From: Edaphobacter sp. 4G125
GTDB lineage: Bacteria; Acidobacteriota; Terriglobia; Terriglobales; Acidobacteriaceae
Reading direction: 5' to 3'
Length of the DNA stretch: 64,000 nucleotides
Assembly: GCF_014274685.1 (NCBI RefSeq)
Contig: NZ_CP060393.1
Coordinates: 1,051,501-1,115,500, forward strand
Position numbers and translations under genes: made by a program. The notes below the pieces were generated by a model. It searched no databases and was not told the origin of the DNA. It saw nothing but the letters and a program-made list of their open reading frames with translations. Position 1 is the stretch's first letter; the number at the start of each line of letters is the position of its first letter. Below are positions 9,032 to 18,441 of the stretch, piece by piece.

Positions 9032-10579
9032 ATGCAAAGCCACCTCCAGCCGCGTTCTATTCAGGTTCATCCTTCCGATAACGTTGCCATCGTGGTGAAT
9101 GAGGGCGGCCTTCTTGCCGGAAGCCGTTTTGCTTCGGGCCTGGTTCTTCGAGAAGCGGTGCCAGAGGCACATAAGGTTGCACTGGTGACGATCCCCAAGG
9201 GCGCTGCCGTCATTCGTTATGGCGTGACCATCGGTTACGCCCGGGAAGAGATCGCATCAGGAAGCTGGGTGCATGAGGGCATCCTGAATTTGCCTGAGGC
9301 TCCAGCATTGGATCAGATCCCACTGCCTTCAACTGTTTCGTCTCCACCGGATCGTCTGGATGGTTTTACCTTTGAGGGATACGTTAACGATGATGGAACC
9401 GTAGGGACCAAAAATATTCTTGGTATCAGCACGACCGTGCAGTGCGTCTCTGCGACGGTTGAATATGCAGTGAAGAAGATCAAGGCAGATCTTCTCCCGC
9501 GATATCCGAATGTTGATGATGTCATCGCGATCACTCATCTCTATGGTTGCGGAGTTGCGATTGATGCACCGGGTGCGGAGATTCCAATTCGCACGCTTCG
9601 TAACCTTAGCCTTAATCCGAATCTTGGTGGAGAGCCTCTCGTTGTCAGTTTGGGCTGCGAGAAGTTGCAGCCCTCGCGTATGCTTCCTAATGCCACCTTG
9701 CCGGTTCTATCTTCACAGCCATATGTTGTGCGCCTGCAGGATGATGAGCATCACAGCTTTGGCGACATGGTCGAAGCCATTATGAAGATGGCTGAAGTTC
9801 GTTTGAAGCATTTGAATCAGCGTCGCCGTACGACTCGTCCGGCGTCTGATCTTGTCGTAGGTTTACAGTGCGGCGGAAGCGATGCCTTTTCCGGTGTTAC
9901 CGCGAATCCTGCTGTAGGTTATGCCGCCGATTTGCTGGTTCGTGCAGGAGCTACGGTAATGTTCTCGGAGGTCACCGAAGTGCGTGATGCGATTCATTTG
10001 CTCACCGCTCGTGCGGCCTCACCCGAAGTTGCCCATGGCCTGATTCGCGAGATGCAGTGGTATGACAGCTATCTCGCACGTGGAGGTGCGGATCGCAGTG
10101 CAAATCCTACACCGGGAAATAAAAGCGGCGGTTTAGCAAACATTGTGGAGAAAGCGCTTGGATCGATTGCCAAATCAGGAACGAGCCCGATCAATGGAGT
10201 ATTTGGTCCGGGGGAACGTGTGACTTCGAAAGGTCTTGTTTTTGCTGCAACTCCTGCCAGTGACTTTGTCTGCGGAACCCTTCAGCTAGCTGCTTCAATG
10301 AATATGCATGTCTTCACCACAGGTCGCGGAACTCCTTATGGCCTGGCAATGGCGCCAGTGATCAAGGTTTCTTCCAGAACAGCTCTTGCCGATCGCTGGT
10401 CCGATCTAATTGATATCGACGCAGGAACGATCGCGACAGGGCAAGCAACAATTCAGCAGGTGGGAGAAGCGATCTTCCAATTCATTCTGGATGTGGCCAG
10501 CGGCCGCAAGCAGACTTGCGCTGATCACTGGGGACTCCACAACGAGTTTGCACTGTTCAACCCAGCTCCCATTACTTAG
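9032..10579 (+). CDS. garD: Galactarate dehydratase
   Basis: Dehydrates D-galactarate (mucate) to 5-dehydro-4-deoxy-D-glucarate in the cytoplasm. At 515 aa it matches the E. coli GarD size. The N-terminal SAF-like domain shows [15 protein letters not shown] and RYGVTIGYA, with GSWVHEG after it; the UxaA/GarD body begins at [15 protein letters not shown] and contains [19 protein letters not shown] and [13 protein letters not shown], with conserved cysteines for the metal centre. Altronate dehydratase (UxaA) is the nearest alternative, but the full-length match of the SAF part favours GarD. It ends 4 bases from the end of gudD, which is on the opposite strand; both enzymes make the same product. 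Confidence 0.9.
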   Translation: MQSHLQPRSIQVHPSDNVAIVVNEGGLLAGSRFASGLVLREAVPEAHKVALVTIPKGAAVIRYGVTIGYAREEIASGSWVHEGILNLPEAPALDQIPLPSTVSSPPDRLDGFTFEGYVNDDGTVGTKNILGISTTVQCVSATVEYAVKKIKADLLPRYPNVDDVIAITHLYGCGVAIDAPGAEIPIRTLRNLSLNPNLGGEPLVVSLGCEKLQPSRMLPNATLPVLSSQPYVVRLQDDEHHSFGDMVEAIMKMAEVRLKHLNQRRRTTRPASDLVVGLQCGGSDAFSGVTANPAVGYAADLLVRAGATVMFSEVTEVRDAIHLLTARAASPEVAHGLIREMQWYDSYLARGGADRSANPTPGNKSGGLANIVEKALGSIAKSGTSPINGVFGPGERVTSKGLVFAATPASDFVCGTLQLAASMNMHVFTTGRGTPYGLAMAPVIKVSSRTALADRWSDLIDIDAGTIATGQATIQQVGEAIFQFILDVASGRKQTCADHWGLHNEFALFNPAPIT

Positions 10580-10583
10580 GAGC

Positions 10584-11927
10584 TTATCGGCAAAGACAAG
10601 GACGTTTGGGATCGAACTTCCAGTTCGGCATCAGAAATTGCATCGCAGCTGCATCATCTCTCGCGCCAAGTCCCGCCTTCAGGTAGAGATTGTGAGCTTC
10701 TTCCACTTTCTCCATATCAAGTTCAATCCCCAGCCCAGGGCGCTCTGGCACAGTGATCTTTCCATCTTTAATCTTCAGAGGCTCTTTCGTGAGCCGTTGC
10801 CCATCTTGCCATATCCAATGTGTATCGATTGCGGTCACGCGTCCGGGAGCCGCCGCCGCCACATGCGTAAACATGGCAAGCGAAACATCGAAATGATTGT
10901 TCGAGTGCGAGCCCCAGGTTAGTCCCCACTCGCGGCAGAACTGCGCCACCTGAACAGCCCCCTGCATCGTCCAGAAGTGTGGATCAGCCAGAGGAATATC
11001 CACGGCGTGCAGCTCGGCTGCATAGCGGAGTTGCTGCCAGTCCGTAGCGATCATGTTGGTGGCTGTCGGAAGCCCCGTGGCGCGACGAAATTCAGCCATA
11101 ATCTCCCGACCGGAGAATCCTCGTTCGGCTCCGCAAGGATCTTCTGCATAGGCGAGGACCTTCTGTCTTCCTGTACACAGTCGGATCGCCTCTTCGAGTG
11201 ACCACGCTCCATTCGGATCGAGCGTAATGCGCGCTTCAGGAAAGTGCTCTGCTAAAGCGATAACAGTCTCGATCTCTTGCTCGCCCGGCAGCACTCCGCC
11301 CTTCAGCTTGAAGTCTCGAAACCCGTATCGCTCCTTTGCGGCTTTGGCCAGATCCAGGACTGCCTCAGTCGTTAGCGCCTCTTCGTGCCGCAACCGGAAC
11401 CAGTTGTCTGGATTGCTGCTATCGCTCACGTAGGGAAGGTTGGTCTTTTTTCGGTCGGCAATATAGAAGAGGTAGCCAAGCACATCAACGCTCGAGCGTT
11501 GCAGTCCTTCGCCTAGCATTTCGGCAACAGGCATACCGAGAAACTGTCCCAGCAGATCGAGAAATGCGGATTCGATCGCAGTGACTGCGTGGATCGTGGT
11601 TCGCAGATCAAACGTTTGCAGGCCGCGGCCTTCCTGATCACGATCAGCAAAACACTCCCGCATCTTATTCAGGACACGTTTATAAAATGCAATCGGTTGT
11701 CCTTCTACCAGCGCACGGCTCTCTTCCAGAACCCGGCGAATCTTTTCGCCCCCCGGAACCTCTCCTACTCCTATTGCCCCGGTACTATCGGTTAGGATTA
11801 CGAGATTCCGTGTAAAGCAGGGGCCATGAGCTCCGCTGAGATTCAGCAGCATGGAATCCCATCCCGCAACCGGAATCACACGCATCGATTTGATTCTGGG
11901 AGATTGGTGAACAGTTTCCTTCATCAT
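10584..11927 (-). CDS. gudD: Glucarate dehydratase
   Basis: Enolase-superfamily enzyme converting D-glucarate to 5-dehydro-4-deoxy-D-glucarate. 447 aa, against 446 in E. coli. Visible active-site features: the KLKGG Lys pair in FKLKGG, the metal-ligand strand ITLDPNGAW, and the HSNNHFD region carrying the catalytic His. The N-terminal cap segment ([14 protein letters not shown]) is typical of GudD. It is the last gene of a minus-strand operon: its ATG overlaps the stop of the transporter gene (ATGATGA, so 11927 or 11924 may be the start), with GGAAGAG upstream. Ends almost directly against garD. Confidence 0.95.
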   Translation of the reverse strand: MMKETVHQSPRIKSMRVIPVAGWDSMLLNLSGAHGPCFTRNLVILTDSTGAIGVGEVPGGEKIRRVLEESRALVEGQPIAFYKRVLNKMRECFADRDQEGRGLQTFDLRTTIHAVTAIESAFLDLLGQFLGMPVAEMLGEGLQRSSVDVLGYLFYIADRKKTNLPYVSDSSNPDNWFRLRHEEALTTEAVLDLAKAAKERYGFRDFKLKGGVLPGEQEIETVIALAEHFPEARITLDPNGAWSLEEAIRLCTGRQKVLAYAEDPCGAERGFSGREIMAEFRRATGLPTATNMIATDWQQLRYAAELHAVDIPLADPHFWTMQGAVQVAQFCREWGLTWGSHSNNHFDVSLAMFTHVAAAAPGRVTAIDTHWIWQDGQRLTKEPLKIKDGKITVPERPGLGIELDMEKVEEAHNLYLKAGLGARDDAAAMQFLMPNWKFDPKRPCLCR

Positions 11928-13273
11928 GCTCTTCCATTCGCAGGTTCTGGCAGCTTCAAATCCACTCGTTTGATCTCACCCACAATTGGCAGATAGGCAA
12001 CGATGGCCATCAATGCAGTTGCGACTACAAAGATCAAGGCGTCGTGGAATGAGCCGGTGCGTTTGACGATATATCCGATGATGATCGGTGTCGTGATTCC
12101 CGCGAGATTACCAATCAGGTTGAATAAACCGCCGTTGACGCCAATCAATGGTTTAGGAGAAGTGTCTGCAATCACGGTCCACCCTAATGCGCCGAATCCT
12201 TTCCCAAAGAAGGCAAGTGACATCAACAGCATCACCATCCATTGCGTGTTGACATAATTGCAGCCAATCATCGTGACGGAGAGCAGCATTCCAGCAACGA
12301 TCGGGGTCTTGCGGGCAAACGAAAGCGAATGCCCAGTTTGGAGTAGTTTGTCGGAGAAAACACCCCCAAGAATGCCTCCTACGAATCCGCATAGCGCAGG
12401 GAGTGCCGCCATCACGCCCACCTTCGTAATCGACATGTGCCGCGCCTGACTGAGATAGACAGGAAACCACGTAAGAAAGAACCACGTAAGTGTCGTAATG
12501 CAGTACTGACCGATGTAGATGCCCACCAGCATTCGATTGCTTAACAACATACGGACCGCGGCCCAGGTCAGCTTTGGTGCCTTTTGCGGTGTACCCGCGC
12601 CGGGATCAATATTGACCAGTCCGCCGCCTTGCTCAATGTGGTTAATCTCTTTTTGATTGATGAGGGGATGCGTTTTTACGCCATGAACAACTCTCTGCCA
12701 CACAAAGCTGAGCAGAATGCCGAGGATACCCACAAACCAGAAGCACTGCTTCCATCCCCAATAGTGAGTAATCCATCCAAGCGCAGGAGCAAACAGAACC
12801 AGGGAAAAATACTGTGACGAATTAAAGATGGCCGATGCCGTGCCGCGCTCCGCCGCAGGAAACCAGCTGGCAACGATGCGCCCATTGCCCGGGAAGACTG
12901 GAGATTGCACCAGCCCTGACACCAGGCGCAAGCCAAAGATAATGGCAAAGGCAGCAGTCGCAGGTAGATAGCCAGCAAAACCTGCAAGAATTGCACAGAC
13001 CGACCATGCAACAATGCTGATGCCGTAGATGCGCTTGGATCCAAACCGATCGAGCAGGCCTCCGGCTGGTAACTGGCCAACGACATAAGCCCAGCTGAAA
13101 CCGGAGAAGAGATAGCCCAGCTTTACCGCGTCCATATGCAGGTCTTTTGAAAAACTGATTCCTGCAATCGACAGCATCACGCGGTCGCCGTAGCTAAAGC
13201 AGCTTGCGACGAAGAGCATCAGTACGATCAGGTAACGAACCCGCGTAGGCCGTTGCTCCTGCGCAACGGTCAT
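11924..13273 (-). CDS. MFS transporter, glucarate/galactarate type
   Basis: Major facilitator superfamily permease of the anion:cation symporter (GudP/GarP/ExuT) type, 449 aa, about 12 membrane helices. Seen: [19 protein letters not shown] in helix 1, [28 protein letters not shown] covering helix 2 and the loop 2-3 signature, and the repeat of this motif in the second half (GGVFSDKLL). It overlaps the upstream kdgD stop (TAATG) and the downstream gudD start, so all three are co-translated. The context makes glucarate or galactarate proton symport the likely role. The sequence alone fits any hexuronate/aldarate carrier. Confidence 0.88.
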   Translation of the reverse strand: MTVAQEQRPTRVRYLIVLMLFVASCFSYGDRVMLSIAGISFSKDLHMDAVKLGYLFSGFSWAYVVGQLPAGGLLDRFGSKRIYGISIVAWSVCAILAGFAGYLPATAAFAIIFGLRLVSGLVQSPVFPGNGRIVASWFPAAERGTASAIFNSSQYFSLVLFAPALGWITHYWGWKQCFWFVGILGILLSFVWQRVVHGVKTHPLINQKEINHIEQGGGLVNIDPGAGTPQKAPKLTWAAVRMLLSNRMLVGIYIGQYCITTLTWFFLTWFPVYLSQARHMSITKVGVMAALPALCGFVGGILGGVFSDKLLQTGHSLSFARKTPIVAGMLLSVTMIGCNYVNTQWMVMLLMSLAFFGKGFGALGWTVIADTSPKPLIGVNGGLFNLIGNLAGITTPIIIGYIVKRTGSFHDALIFVVATALMAIVAYLPIVGEIKRVDLKLPEPANGRA

Positions 13274-14187
13274 TAGTTACGGTTCCCAATTAGTTGCTTC
13301 AGGTCGTCAAGTTCCGCCTGGTTGAGATCGACAAGCGGAGAGCGAACCGGGCCTGCCGGACGGCCAATCGCATTCATGCCTGCCTTTACGATCGAAACCG
13401 CATATCCTTTGCGTCGATTACGAAGTGTAATGTAGGGCAGAACAAATTCCTTAAGACGTTTGTAAACCTCGTCTCGATCTCGCCGCCGGACCGCAGCGTA
13501 AAACTCTTGCGCGAAGTTTGGAAGAAAATTGAAGATCGCTGACGAGTATGTGGTGACGCCCATCTCCAGGTAAGGCAGCGCGAAGGTCTCCGCTGTTGGC
13601 AAGCCGCCAATGTAGGTCAGTCGATCTCCCATGCGCGCATAGATGCGAGTCATCAATTCAATATCGCCATATCCATCTTTGAAGCCGACCAGATTGGGAC
13701 AACGATCACAGAGCTTCGCCAAGGTTACGTCGTCCATAATGGCGTTATCGCGGTTGTATACGATTACCCCGAGCTTCGTTGAGTTGCAGACCGCTTCAAC
13801 ATGCGCAGCTAATCCAGTCTGCTCTGAGTTCAGAAGATAAGGAGGAAGAAGAAGAATTCCATCAGCTCCGGCGCCCTCTGCTGCTTGAGCAAACTCCTTT
13901 GCGATGGCCGTGCCGTACCCGCATCCTGCGAGCACAGGAACACGTCCCGCCGTCTCATTGACGGCCGCCTTCACCATAGCAGAAAACTCATTCAGTGCCA
14001 GCGAGAAGAACTCGCCCGTTCCGCCCGCTGCGAACAGGCCATAAGGCCTATGTTCCAGCAGCCACGAGATATGTTCTCGATACGGTTTCTCGTCGAACTG
14101 AAAATCTTTCGTGAAATGCGTAACGGGAAAGGAGAGAAGGCCTTTCCCAATCTTCTTGGCCATTTCAGATGGACTTACTTTTGACAT
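13273..14187 (-). CDS. kdgD: 5-dehydro-4-deoxyglucarate dehydratase
   Basis: Decarboxylating dehydratase of the DHDPS/NAL (class I aldolase-like) family. It turns 5-dehydro-4-deoxy-glucarate into 2,5-dioxopentanoate (2-oxoglutarate semialdehyde) plus CO2. 304 aa, the usual length. The TIM-barrel markers are GGTGEF (55-60), Tyr144 in VIVYNRDN and the Schiff-base Lys170 in LVGFKDG. First gene of the kdgD-transporter-gudD operon. Because it uses the common product of GudD and GarD, the cell would use the non-cleaving route to 2-oxoglutarate and not the GarL aldolase route. The semialdehyde dehydrogenase that would finish the pathway is not in the window. Confidence 0.93.
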   Translation of the reverse strand: MSKVSPSEMAKKIGKGLLSFPVTHFTKDFQFDEKPYREHISWLLEHRPYGLFAAGGTGEFFSLALNEFSAMVKAAVNETAGRVPVLAGCGYGTAIAKEFAQAAEGAGADGILLLPPYLLNSEQTGLAAHVEAVCNSTKLGVIVYNRDNAIMDDVTLAKLCDRCPNLVGFKDGYGDIELMTRIYARMGDRLTYIGGLPTAETFALPYLEMGVTTYSSAIFNFLPNFAQEFYAAVRRRDRDEVYKRLKEFVLPYITLRNRRKGYAVSIVKAGMNAIGRPAGPVRSPLVDLNQAELDDLKQLIGNRN

Positions 14188-14238
14188 CCTACACCCTGCA
14201 AAAGTTTTGATTTACAACTATATCGCAACGCATGTTTT

Positions 14239-14661
14239 CTAACTTAAAACGGAGGTTATACTGGCCACCTTAGCGATGGCTGCGACCACGCTGGCTGCGG
14301 TAGAGAGATCCTTCGTAATATCGTCGATTTTATCTTTGATGCCGGATAGCGTGGTATTGCTGTCATCGATCTTTTGTTTCAATGCCGAGAATTGTTCCGT
14401 GTTCTCTTCAAGCTTGGCAACGTTAAGATCCGTAAGAATTTCGTAGATATTGTCTCTCGCCGCTTGAATTGTGTCTTTTGTATCGATATCCGTCGCCTTC
14501 CAATACGCGTTTCCCAGCGCATCATACAAAGACTTATATGCGTTGATCGTGTTTGGATCTGTAAGAACTGCTGCCCCGTTGTTATCCGTTGGAGGACTCA
14601 TAAAGGCAGGTTTGATCGCTGGAATCGTTGCTTTCCCTCGAGATGATTTCGCGCGTGTCAT
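14239..14661 (-). CDS. Hypothetical protein, helical coiled-coil
   Basis: 140 aa, no family recognised. The first 35 residues are basic then low-complexity (MTRAKSSRGK), the middle is amphipathic helix, and residues 85-125 have heptad-like spacing (LKQKIDD, LSGIKDKIDDITKDL) ending in a small, mildly hydrophobic AASVVAAIAKV segment. It starts 11 bases after the lipoprotein gene on the same strand, so the two probably form an operon and may work together. No enzyme motif. Confidence 0.6.
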   Translation of the reverse strand: MTRAKSSRGKATIPAIKPAFMSPPTDNNGAAVLTDPNTINAYKSLYDALGNAYWKATDIDTKDTIQAARDNIYEILTDLNVAKLEENTEQFSALKQKIDDSNTTLSGIKDKIDDITKDLSTAASVVAAIAKVASITSVLS

Positions 14662-14672
14662 GTCGATGTCCT

Positions 14673-15584
14673 TTACTTCGAGTTATTGGAAAGATCCTCA
14701 TAGAAGGTCGCCAGCCGTTCTGCGGCAGCGCGGAGATCAGCAATTCGAGCCTGAAGCGAGGGGTTGTTCTTACTTGTCGCTGCTGCTGCGAGAGCATGGT
14801 GCGTAGCCACCAGTTTATTCAGAGATGTCTGGAGGTCGACAAACATATCGTCCGTGGCCTTCTTGTCTGCAAGAATCCGGGGTAGCCGTTGGATTTCAGT
14901 ACGTCTCTCTGTTGCCGAAAGCGACGGAGCTGCATGACGGATAAAGCTGTCCTGCTGCGCAAGAATCTGCTCGTAGTCTCGGCCTGTCTGGTCGCGAAGA
15001 ATATCGATATCGCTGGTAAGCAGCTTCGACAACGTATCGATATGGGGATCCATCTCGCGAATTACCTTTGGGACCGACGACTTGGTCTGGCGATTCACCA
15101 GGAAGTCCCCCAGTGCCTTAAGCGCGGTACTGGTGGCATTCGCCTCTGTTGGAGTGATATTGATGTGGATCGGCGTTGAACTGGAGAGAGCGTCTCCAAG
15201 CGACTTTAGGTTCGCCCCGGAGGCGGTAGCCGCTTCATCGAGCTTCGGCGAGGACACTCCGCCGGCCAGATCCGCAATAGTCTGGGCATAGGTGCGGAGC
15301 CCATCCAAAACGTCGGTGCGGGCCTGGAGCCCCTTTTCATCGATCAGCGGACGAATGGAATGTGGATCCATCGGTTGCGCAGTGTCGTAGCGCGCAACCA
15401 GCAACGACGCCTGAGCATCCTCGTTCAATCGCACAGCGGTGCGATAGGCGTTCTGTGTGTTGTCGACCAATAAATTGGTTGCGTTGGAAAATGCAGCAGT
15501 ATTCCTTGCCAGGGGAGAGATGGAACAGCCGGCCAACGCCAGGCAGAGGATCAACGCTCCGGGCAGAAGTTTACGTTTACGCAT
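14673..15584 (-). CDS. Predicted lipoprotein, function unknown
   Basis: 303 aa. A type II signal peptide with the lipobox LALAGC (Cys20) predicts lipid anchoring in the periplasm or outer membrane. The mature part is almost entirely helical, Ala/Leu/Asp rich, with many short hydrophobic heptads and no catalytic motif. It precedes the 140-aa coil protein by 11 bases. I do not recognise a family. Confidence 0.65.
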   Translation of the reverse strand: MRKRKLLPGALILCLALAGCSISPLARNTAAFSNATNLLVDNTQNAYRTAVRLNEDAQASLLVARYDTAQPMDPHSIRPLIDEKGLQARTDVLDGLRTYAQTIADLAGGVSSPKLDEAATASGANLKSLGDALSSSTPIHINITPTEANATSTALKALGDFLVNRQTKSSVPKVIREMDPHIDTLSKLLTSDIDILRDQTGRDYEQILAQQDSFIRHAAPSLSATERRTEIQRLPRILADKKATDDMFVDLQTSLNKLVATHHALAAAATSKNNPSLQARIADLRAAAERLATFYEDLSNNSK

Positions 15585-15667
15585 GTTGCAAGAAAAACGG
15601 TACGATCCTTGTTTGTCAAGATCTGCCTGGATGTATCTTTCTGAAATAGCAGCACTGGAGGACTGGT

Positions 15668-15958
15668 GTGGGGCGAATTGTATTGCGGGCGTTCATGTGG
15701 GTGCTCATGGTTGCGGCGGGGATCTGGGCTGCTGACTGGCTCATCTGGCAGGGTAGAGCCTTGGCCGGGGCCGGATATGGATCGATCTCTGTCGATCGCA
15801 TCGTTGTCGCTCCATTGAAAAACAACAAAGAAGAGTATTATCCAGACGGAAAAATAGAGATTCGCTGTACACGCTCTCTCTTGCCAGAAGGTTTTCCGCA
15901 GCAGGGAGGAAGACCATGTTGGTGGGTAGAGCGGAGTCCTGTCGATTTCGAGCGATAA
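15668..15958 (+). CDS. Small single-pass membrane protein, unknown
   Basis: 96 aa. GTG start supported by CTGGAGG seven bases upstream. One transmembrane segment lies at about 5-22 (VLRAFMWVLMVAAGIWAADWLIW); the rest, including a PDGKIEIRC stretch and two Cys, would be exposed. Divergent from the lipoprotein gene. Lone small gene; no family recognised. Confidence 0.55.
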   Translation: MGRIVLRAFMWVLMVAAGIWAADWLIWQGRALAGAGYGSISVDRIVVAPLKNNKEEYYPDGKIEIRCTRSLLPEGFPQQGGRPCWWVERSPVDFER

Positions 15959-16097
15959 AGTAATTGGAACGAATAGAGCGACGGTGCAATCTTTTCGGTC
16001 AGCTGAGCATCACACAGGAAAATTGCATAGGAGCTAGACTGGAAACAGAAGCCTTGTACGTTTGATGGCGATGATCTCAGGTGAGGAGAAGTCTGCG

Positions 16098-16403
16098 ATG
16101 AGCGTTGAGGAAGAAAAGAAACCACGAAAGACCCCAGCCAAAAAGGCTACAACCGCAAAGAAAGCAACCACTTCCAAATCGGTGAAAGCTGCCTCTGGAA
16201 CCTTAAAGAAGGCAACCGCAAAATCAGCAAATGGAGGTGTAAAAGAACCTGCCGTTGTAACAGTGGCTGCCCAAATACCTCCAACGCATGCGCAGATTGC
16301 CGAACGGGCGTATCACTACTTTGTTGCGCGTGGCCGTCGGCACGGGTTTCACGAGCAGGACTGGCAGAGGGCAGAGCTAGACCTGCAGCCGAAGCGTACT
16401 TGA
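16098..16403 (+). CDS. DUF2934 protein with histone-H1-like basic tail
   Basis: 101 aa from ATG 16098, chosen because GAGGAG sits nine bases before it; earlier in-frame ATGs (16065, 16071) have no such site. The first 49 residues carry 13 Lys with Ala/Thr/Ser/Pro between them (PAKKA, AKKATT, LKKATAK), like the C-terminal tail of histone H1 or bacterial H1-like proteins. The last 38 residues are a DUF2934 domain (IAERAYHYFVARGRRHG, then HEQDWQRAE). A DNA- or RNA-binding role is suggested by composition only; the function of DUF2934 is unknown. Confidence 0.7.
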   Translation: MSVEEEKKPRKTPAKKATTAKKATTSKSVKAASGTLKKATAKSANGGVKEPAVVTVAAQIPPTHAQIAERAYHYFVARGRRHGFHEQDWQRAELDLQPKRT

Positions 16404-16422
16404 TTACGATAGAACGTTAATT

Positions 16423-17679
16423 TCAGCGGGAAGCAGCGCGAAAATTCGGTCGCTCACGGTTCAATAGAGACTGCGAGGACGGCAACCATTCGTGTGTACT
16501 CTGTTGAGACAAGAGCGCATTGCCAAGCCATACGCTGCTCATAAAAAAGACCAATCCATCAAGTGCTTCTCCTGTCATGGATAACCAGAACGGCTTCCAG
16601 AGCAGTGCGAGGATCAGGATGGCAGCGGGTACAGATCGAAACGAACGTCCCTTGTTGATATCTTCAACCAGCCAGGCGAGCGGTCCCGTGAGATAGAGAA
16701 GCCGATAGTCGTAACTTGCGCCTAAGATAAAGGCAAAGCAGAAGATCGAAAGACAGGCAATCGCAATTGCGCCCCGCGGCTTGCTGGAATCGAGCGGGGG
16801 CAAGTAGTGATGTAGTTTGCTACCGAATGCCGCTCCGAGAAACAGACATATGCCTCCGATGATAAGTGCTGTCAAAGGTGCGACTGCGCGATACGTGGCA
16901 ACGATAGTTGCGAATGAATGAAGAGTGTGATGGCCGACAGCATATAAGAACGGAAACGCTCCGAAGGACTGATTTGTATCGCGAGGTGTATTGGCCATCA
17001 TGAGGGCGATCTTTTGTCCGTTCGTTAGAAGCAAGGCCGAGACAGCAAAAACCACAGTTAGACTCGCGTATTTCCAACCGCGCCGGTTGCGCAGAAAAAC
17101 CGTCGCTGCTGCAATCGGATAGATCTTAAGAACTGTCAGCAAGACCAGCAGAGCGCTGGTGAAGAGTGCACGCAGTTCGGGACGCAAGCGATCGATCAGG
17201 AAAAACCCGAGCACCAACAGAAAGAAAACGAACTGATCATTGTTACCTCGCTCGATTGAAAAGAGAACACATCGCGAGATGACAGCAAGAAAGATAAGAA
17301 TTGCGCTCAGAGTGGTGCGGGCTTCAAAAAGCAAAATGTAGGCGCTCAAGGCGACGAGCGCGAAAAGAACGCCGATGAAATTTGAGGCACGTGAGGTAAC
17401 ACCGAGATAGTGGGTGAGCAACCATACAGATGGATAGTTATAGGGTCGATGCCAGGGGTCGCAGGGATTTGCGATATATGGGTTGCGCCCATCGAGGACA
17501 CAATCAATGGCGTGAGTAAAACCGCGAGTGTCAGAAAACAGCGGGGTATTTGCTGGAATGTGAATCATGTTCCAGGCCGCAGGAATACTTCCGCGCAAAT
17601 GAACTCCTGCAGCAAGTGTTAACGCAAGCAGTGCGATAGCAGAGATCGCAGGTAGCTTACGAAACATAAAACTCTTCAT
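16423..17679 (-). CDS. GT-C fold membrane protein, GT87-like mannosyltransferase family
   Basis: About 418 aa with nine or more hydrophobic helices. The first periplasmic loop holds the acidic SDTRGF and, further on, GRNPY and YNYPSVWLL, as in the GT87/DUF2029 polyprenyl-phosphate-dependent glycosyltransferases; RGNNDQ follows a later helix. Likely adds a sugar to a lipid or cell-surface glycan on the periplasmic side. ATG 17679 used; an in-frame TTG at 17688 closer to AAAAGGAAA is the alternative. It stands alone between unrelated genes, so no substrate can be inferred. Confidence 0.7.
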   Translation of the reverse strand: MKSFMFRKLPAISAIALLALTLAAGVHLRGSIPAAWNMIHIPANTPLFSDTRGFTHAIDCVLDGRNPYIANPCDPWHRPYNYPSVWLLTHYLGVTSRASNFIGVLFALVALSAYILLFEARTTLSAILIFLAVISRCVLFSIERGNNDQFVFFLLVLGFFLIDRLRPELRALFTSALLVLLTVLKIYPIAAATVFLRNRRGWKYASLTVVFAVSALLLTNGQKIALMMANTPRDTNQSFGAFPFLYAVGHHTLHSFATIVATYRAVAPLTALIIGGICLFLGAAFGSKLHHYLPPLDSSKPRGAIAIACLSIFCFAFILGASYDYRLLYLTGPLAWLVEDINKGRSFRSVPAAILILALLWKPFWLSMTGEALDGLVFFMSSVWLGNALLSQQSTHEWLPSSQSLLNRERPNFRAASR

Positions 17680-17900
17680 AATGAGCAAATTTCCTTTTGG
17701 AAGATGAGAGCCAAAAGTGGGGAAAAATCTGCAAAATGTCTTGTGTCGTTAGATGAATTCAAGCCAGGCTCTGTTGTCTGCTTCGACATACGTCGGCTGA
17801 TTCATCTCAACCGCAAACTCGGAATGACCTGTCTGTTCCAAAGAGATAGAAGAGAGGTTTGCTAGGATAAAGGCTGGTCAAAGGAGGCCAATTACAAACG

Positions 17901-18380
17901 ATGACTCCCCTAACTCGTTTTGCTCTCACTGCAACTCTTTTGATGACAGCAGCTTCTGGAATCGCCCAGGGCCCTCCAGGACGCGATCCGTATAACCCTC
18001 CTCCTGGGCACGGCGGTGTTCCCCCAGGACAAGCTAAAAAGCAAGGCTACGGCAACATGCCTCCCGGACAGGCGAAGAAGTATGACCGGCAGAATGATAA
18101 CTGGCGTTTTAGAGACGAGGATCGCGATCACTTCTACTCACACTATCGGCGCGATGCTGACCGTTGGAGAGGAAAGAAACGTCCGAAATTTGCGCGCGGA
18201 TATGCGATTCCGCAGGGGTACTATATTCGTCCAGTACCCCGGTCGTACTGGCAGGGAGTTCCTCCTCCACCGCCGGGATATCAGTACGGCTACTACGATG
18301 GATATGTAGTTTCTTACGATCCGACGACCCGAATTATTGCCGATGTGCTGGATCTGGTGAGCGCGGCCACGCAAAGGTAG
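17901..18380 (+). CDS. RcnB/CigR-like periplasmic protein
   Basis: 159 aa, signal peptide 1-22 (ending GIAQG). The mature protein starts with Pro/Gly-rich repeats (two copies of PPGQAKK) followed by an Arg/Asp/Tyr-rich segment. It ends with the signature PPPPGYQYGYYDGYVVSYDP and IIADVLDLV, which matches the RcnB/CigR family of small periplasmic proteins linked to metal homeostasis or virulence control. A strong AAGGAGG is 13 bases upstream of the ATG, slightly far. Followed by a strong terminator hairpin. Confidence 0.75.
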   Translation: MTPLTRFALTATLLMTAASGIAQGPPGRDPYNPPPGHGGVPPGQAKKQGYGNMPPGQAKKYDRQNDNWRFRDEDRDHFYSHYRRDADRWRGKKRPKFARGYAIPQGYYIRPVPRSYWQGVPPPPPGYQYGYYDGYVVSYDPTTRIIADVLDLVSAATQR

Positions 18381-18393
18381 ATAGCGAATTCAA

Positions 18394-18421
18394 CGGCCGG
18401 GACAGACCTCTGTCCCGGCCG
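18394..18421. terminator. Bidirectional intrinsic terminator
   Basis: Perfect 12-bp GC-rich stem (18394-18405 with 18410-18421) and a 4-base loop, followed on the + strand by CTTGCTTTTTG. It lies between the convergent RcnB-like and mqnC genes and could end both transcripts. Confidence 0.85.
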
Positions 18422-18441
18422 CTTGCTTTTTGCTCGAGATA

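Noticed and set aside
9032-10579. garD as altronate dehydratase (uxaA)
   Set aside because: The N-terminal SAF-like part and length fit galactarate dehydratase, and the neighbours are glucarate genes, not hexuronate isomerase/reductase genes.
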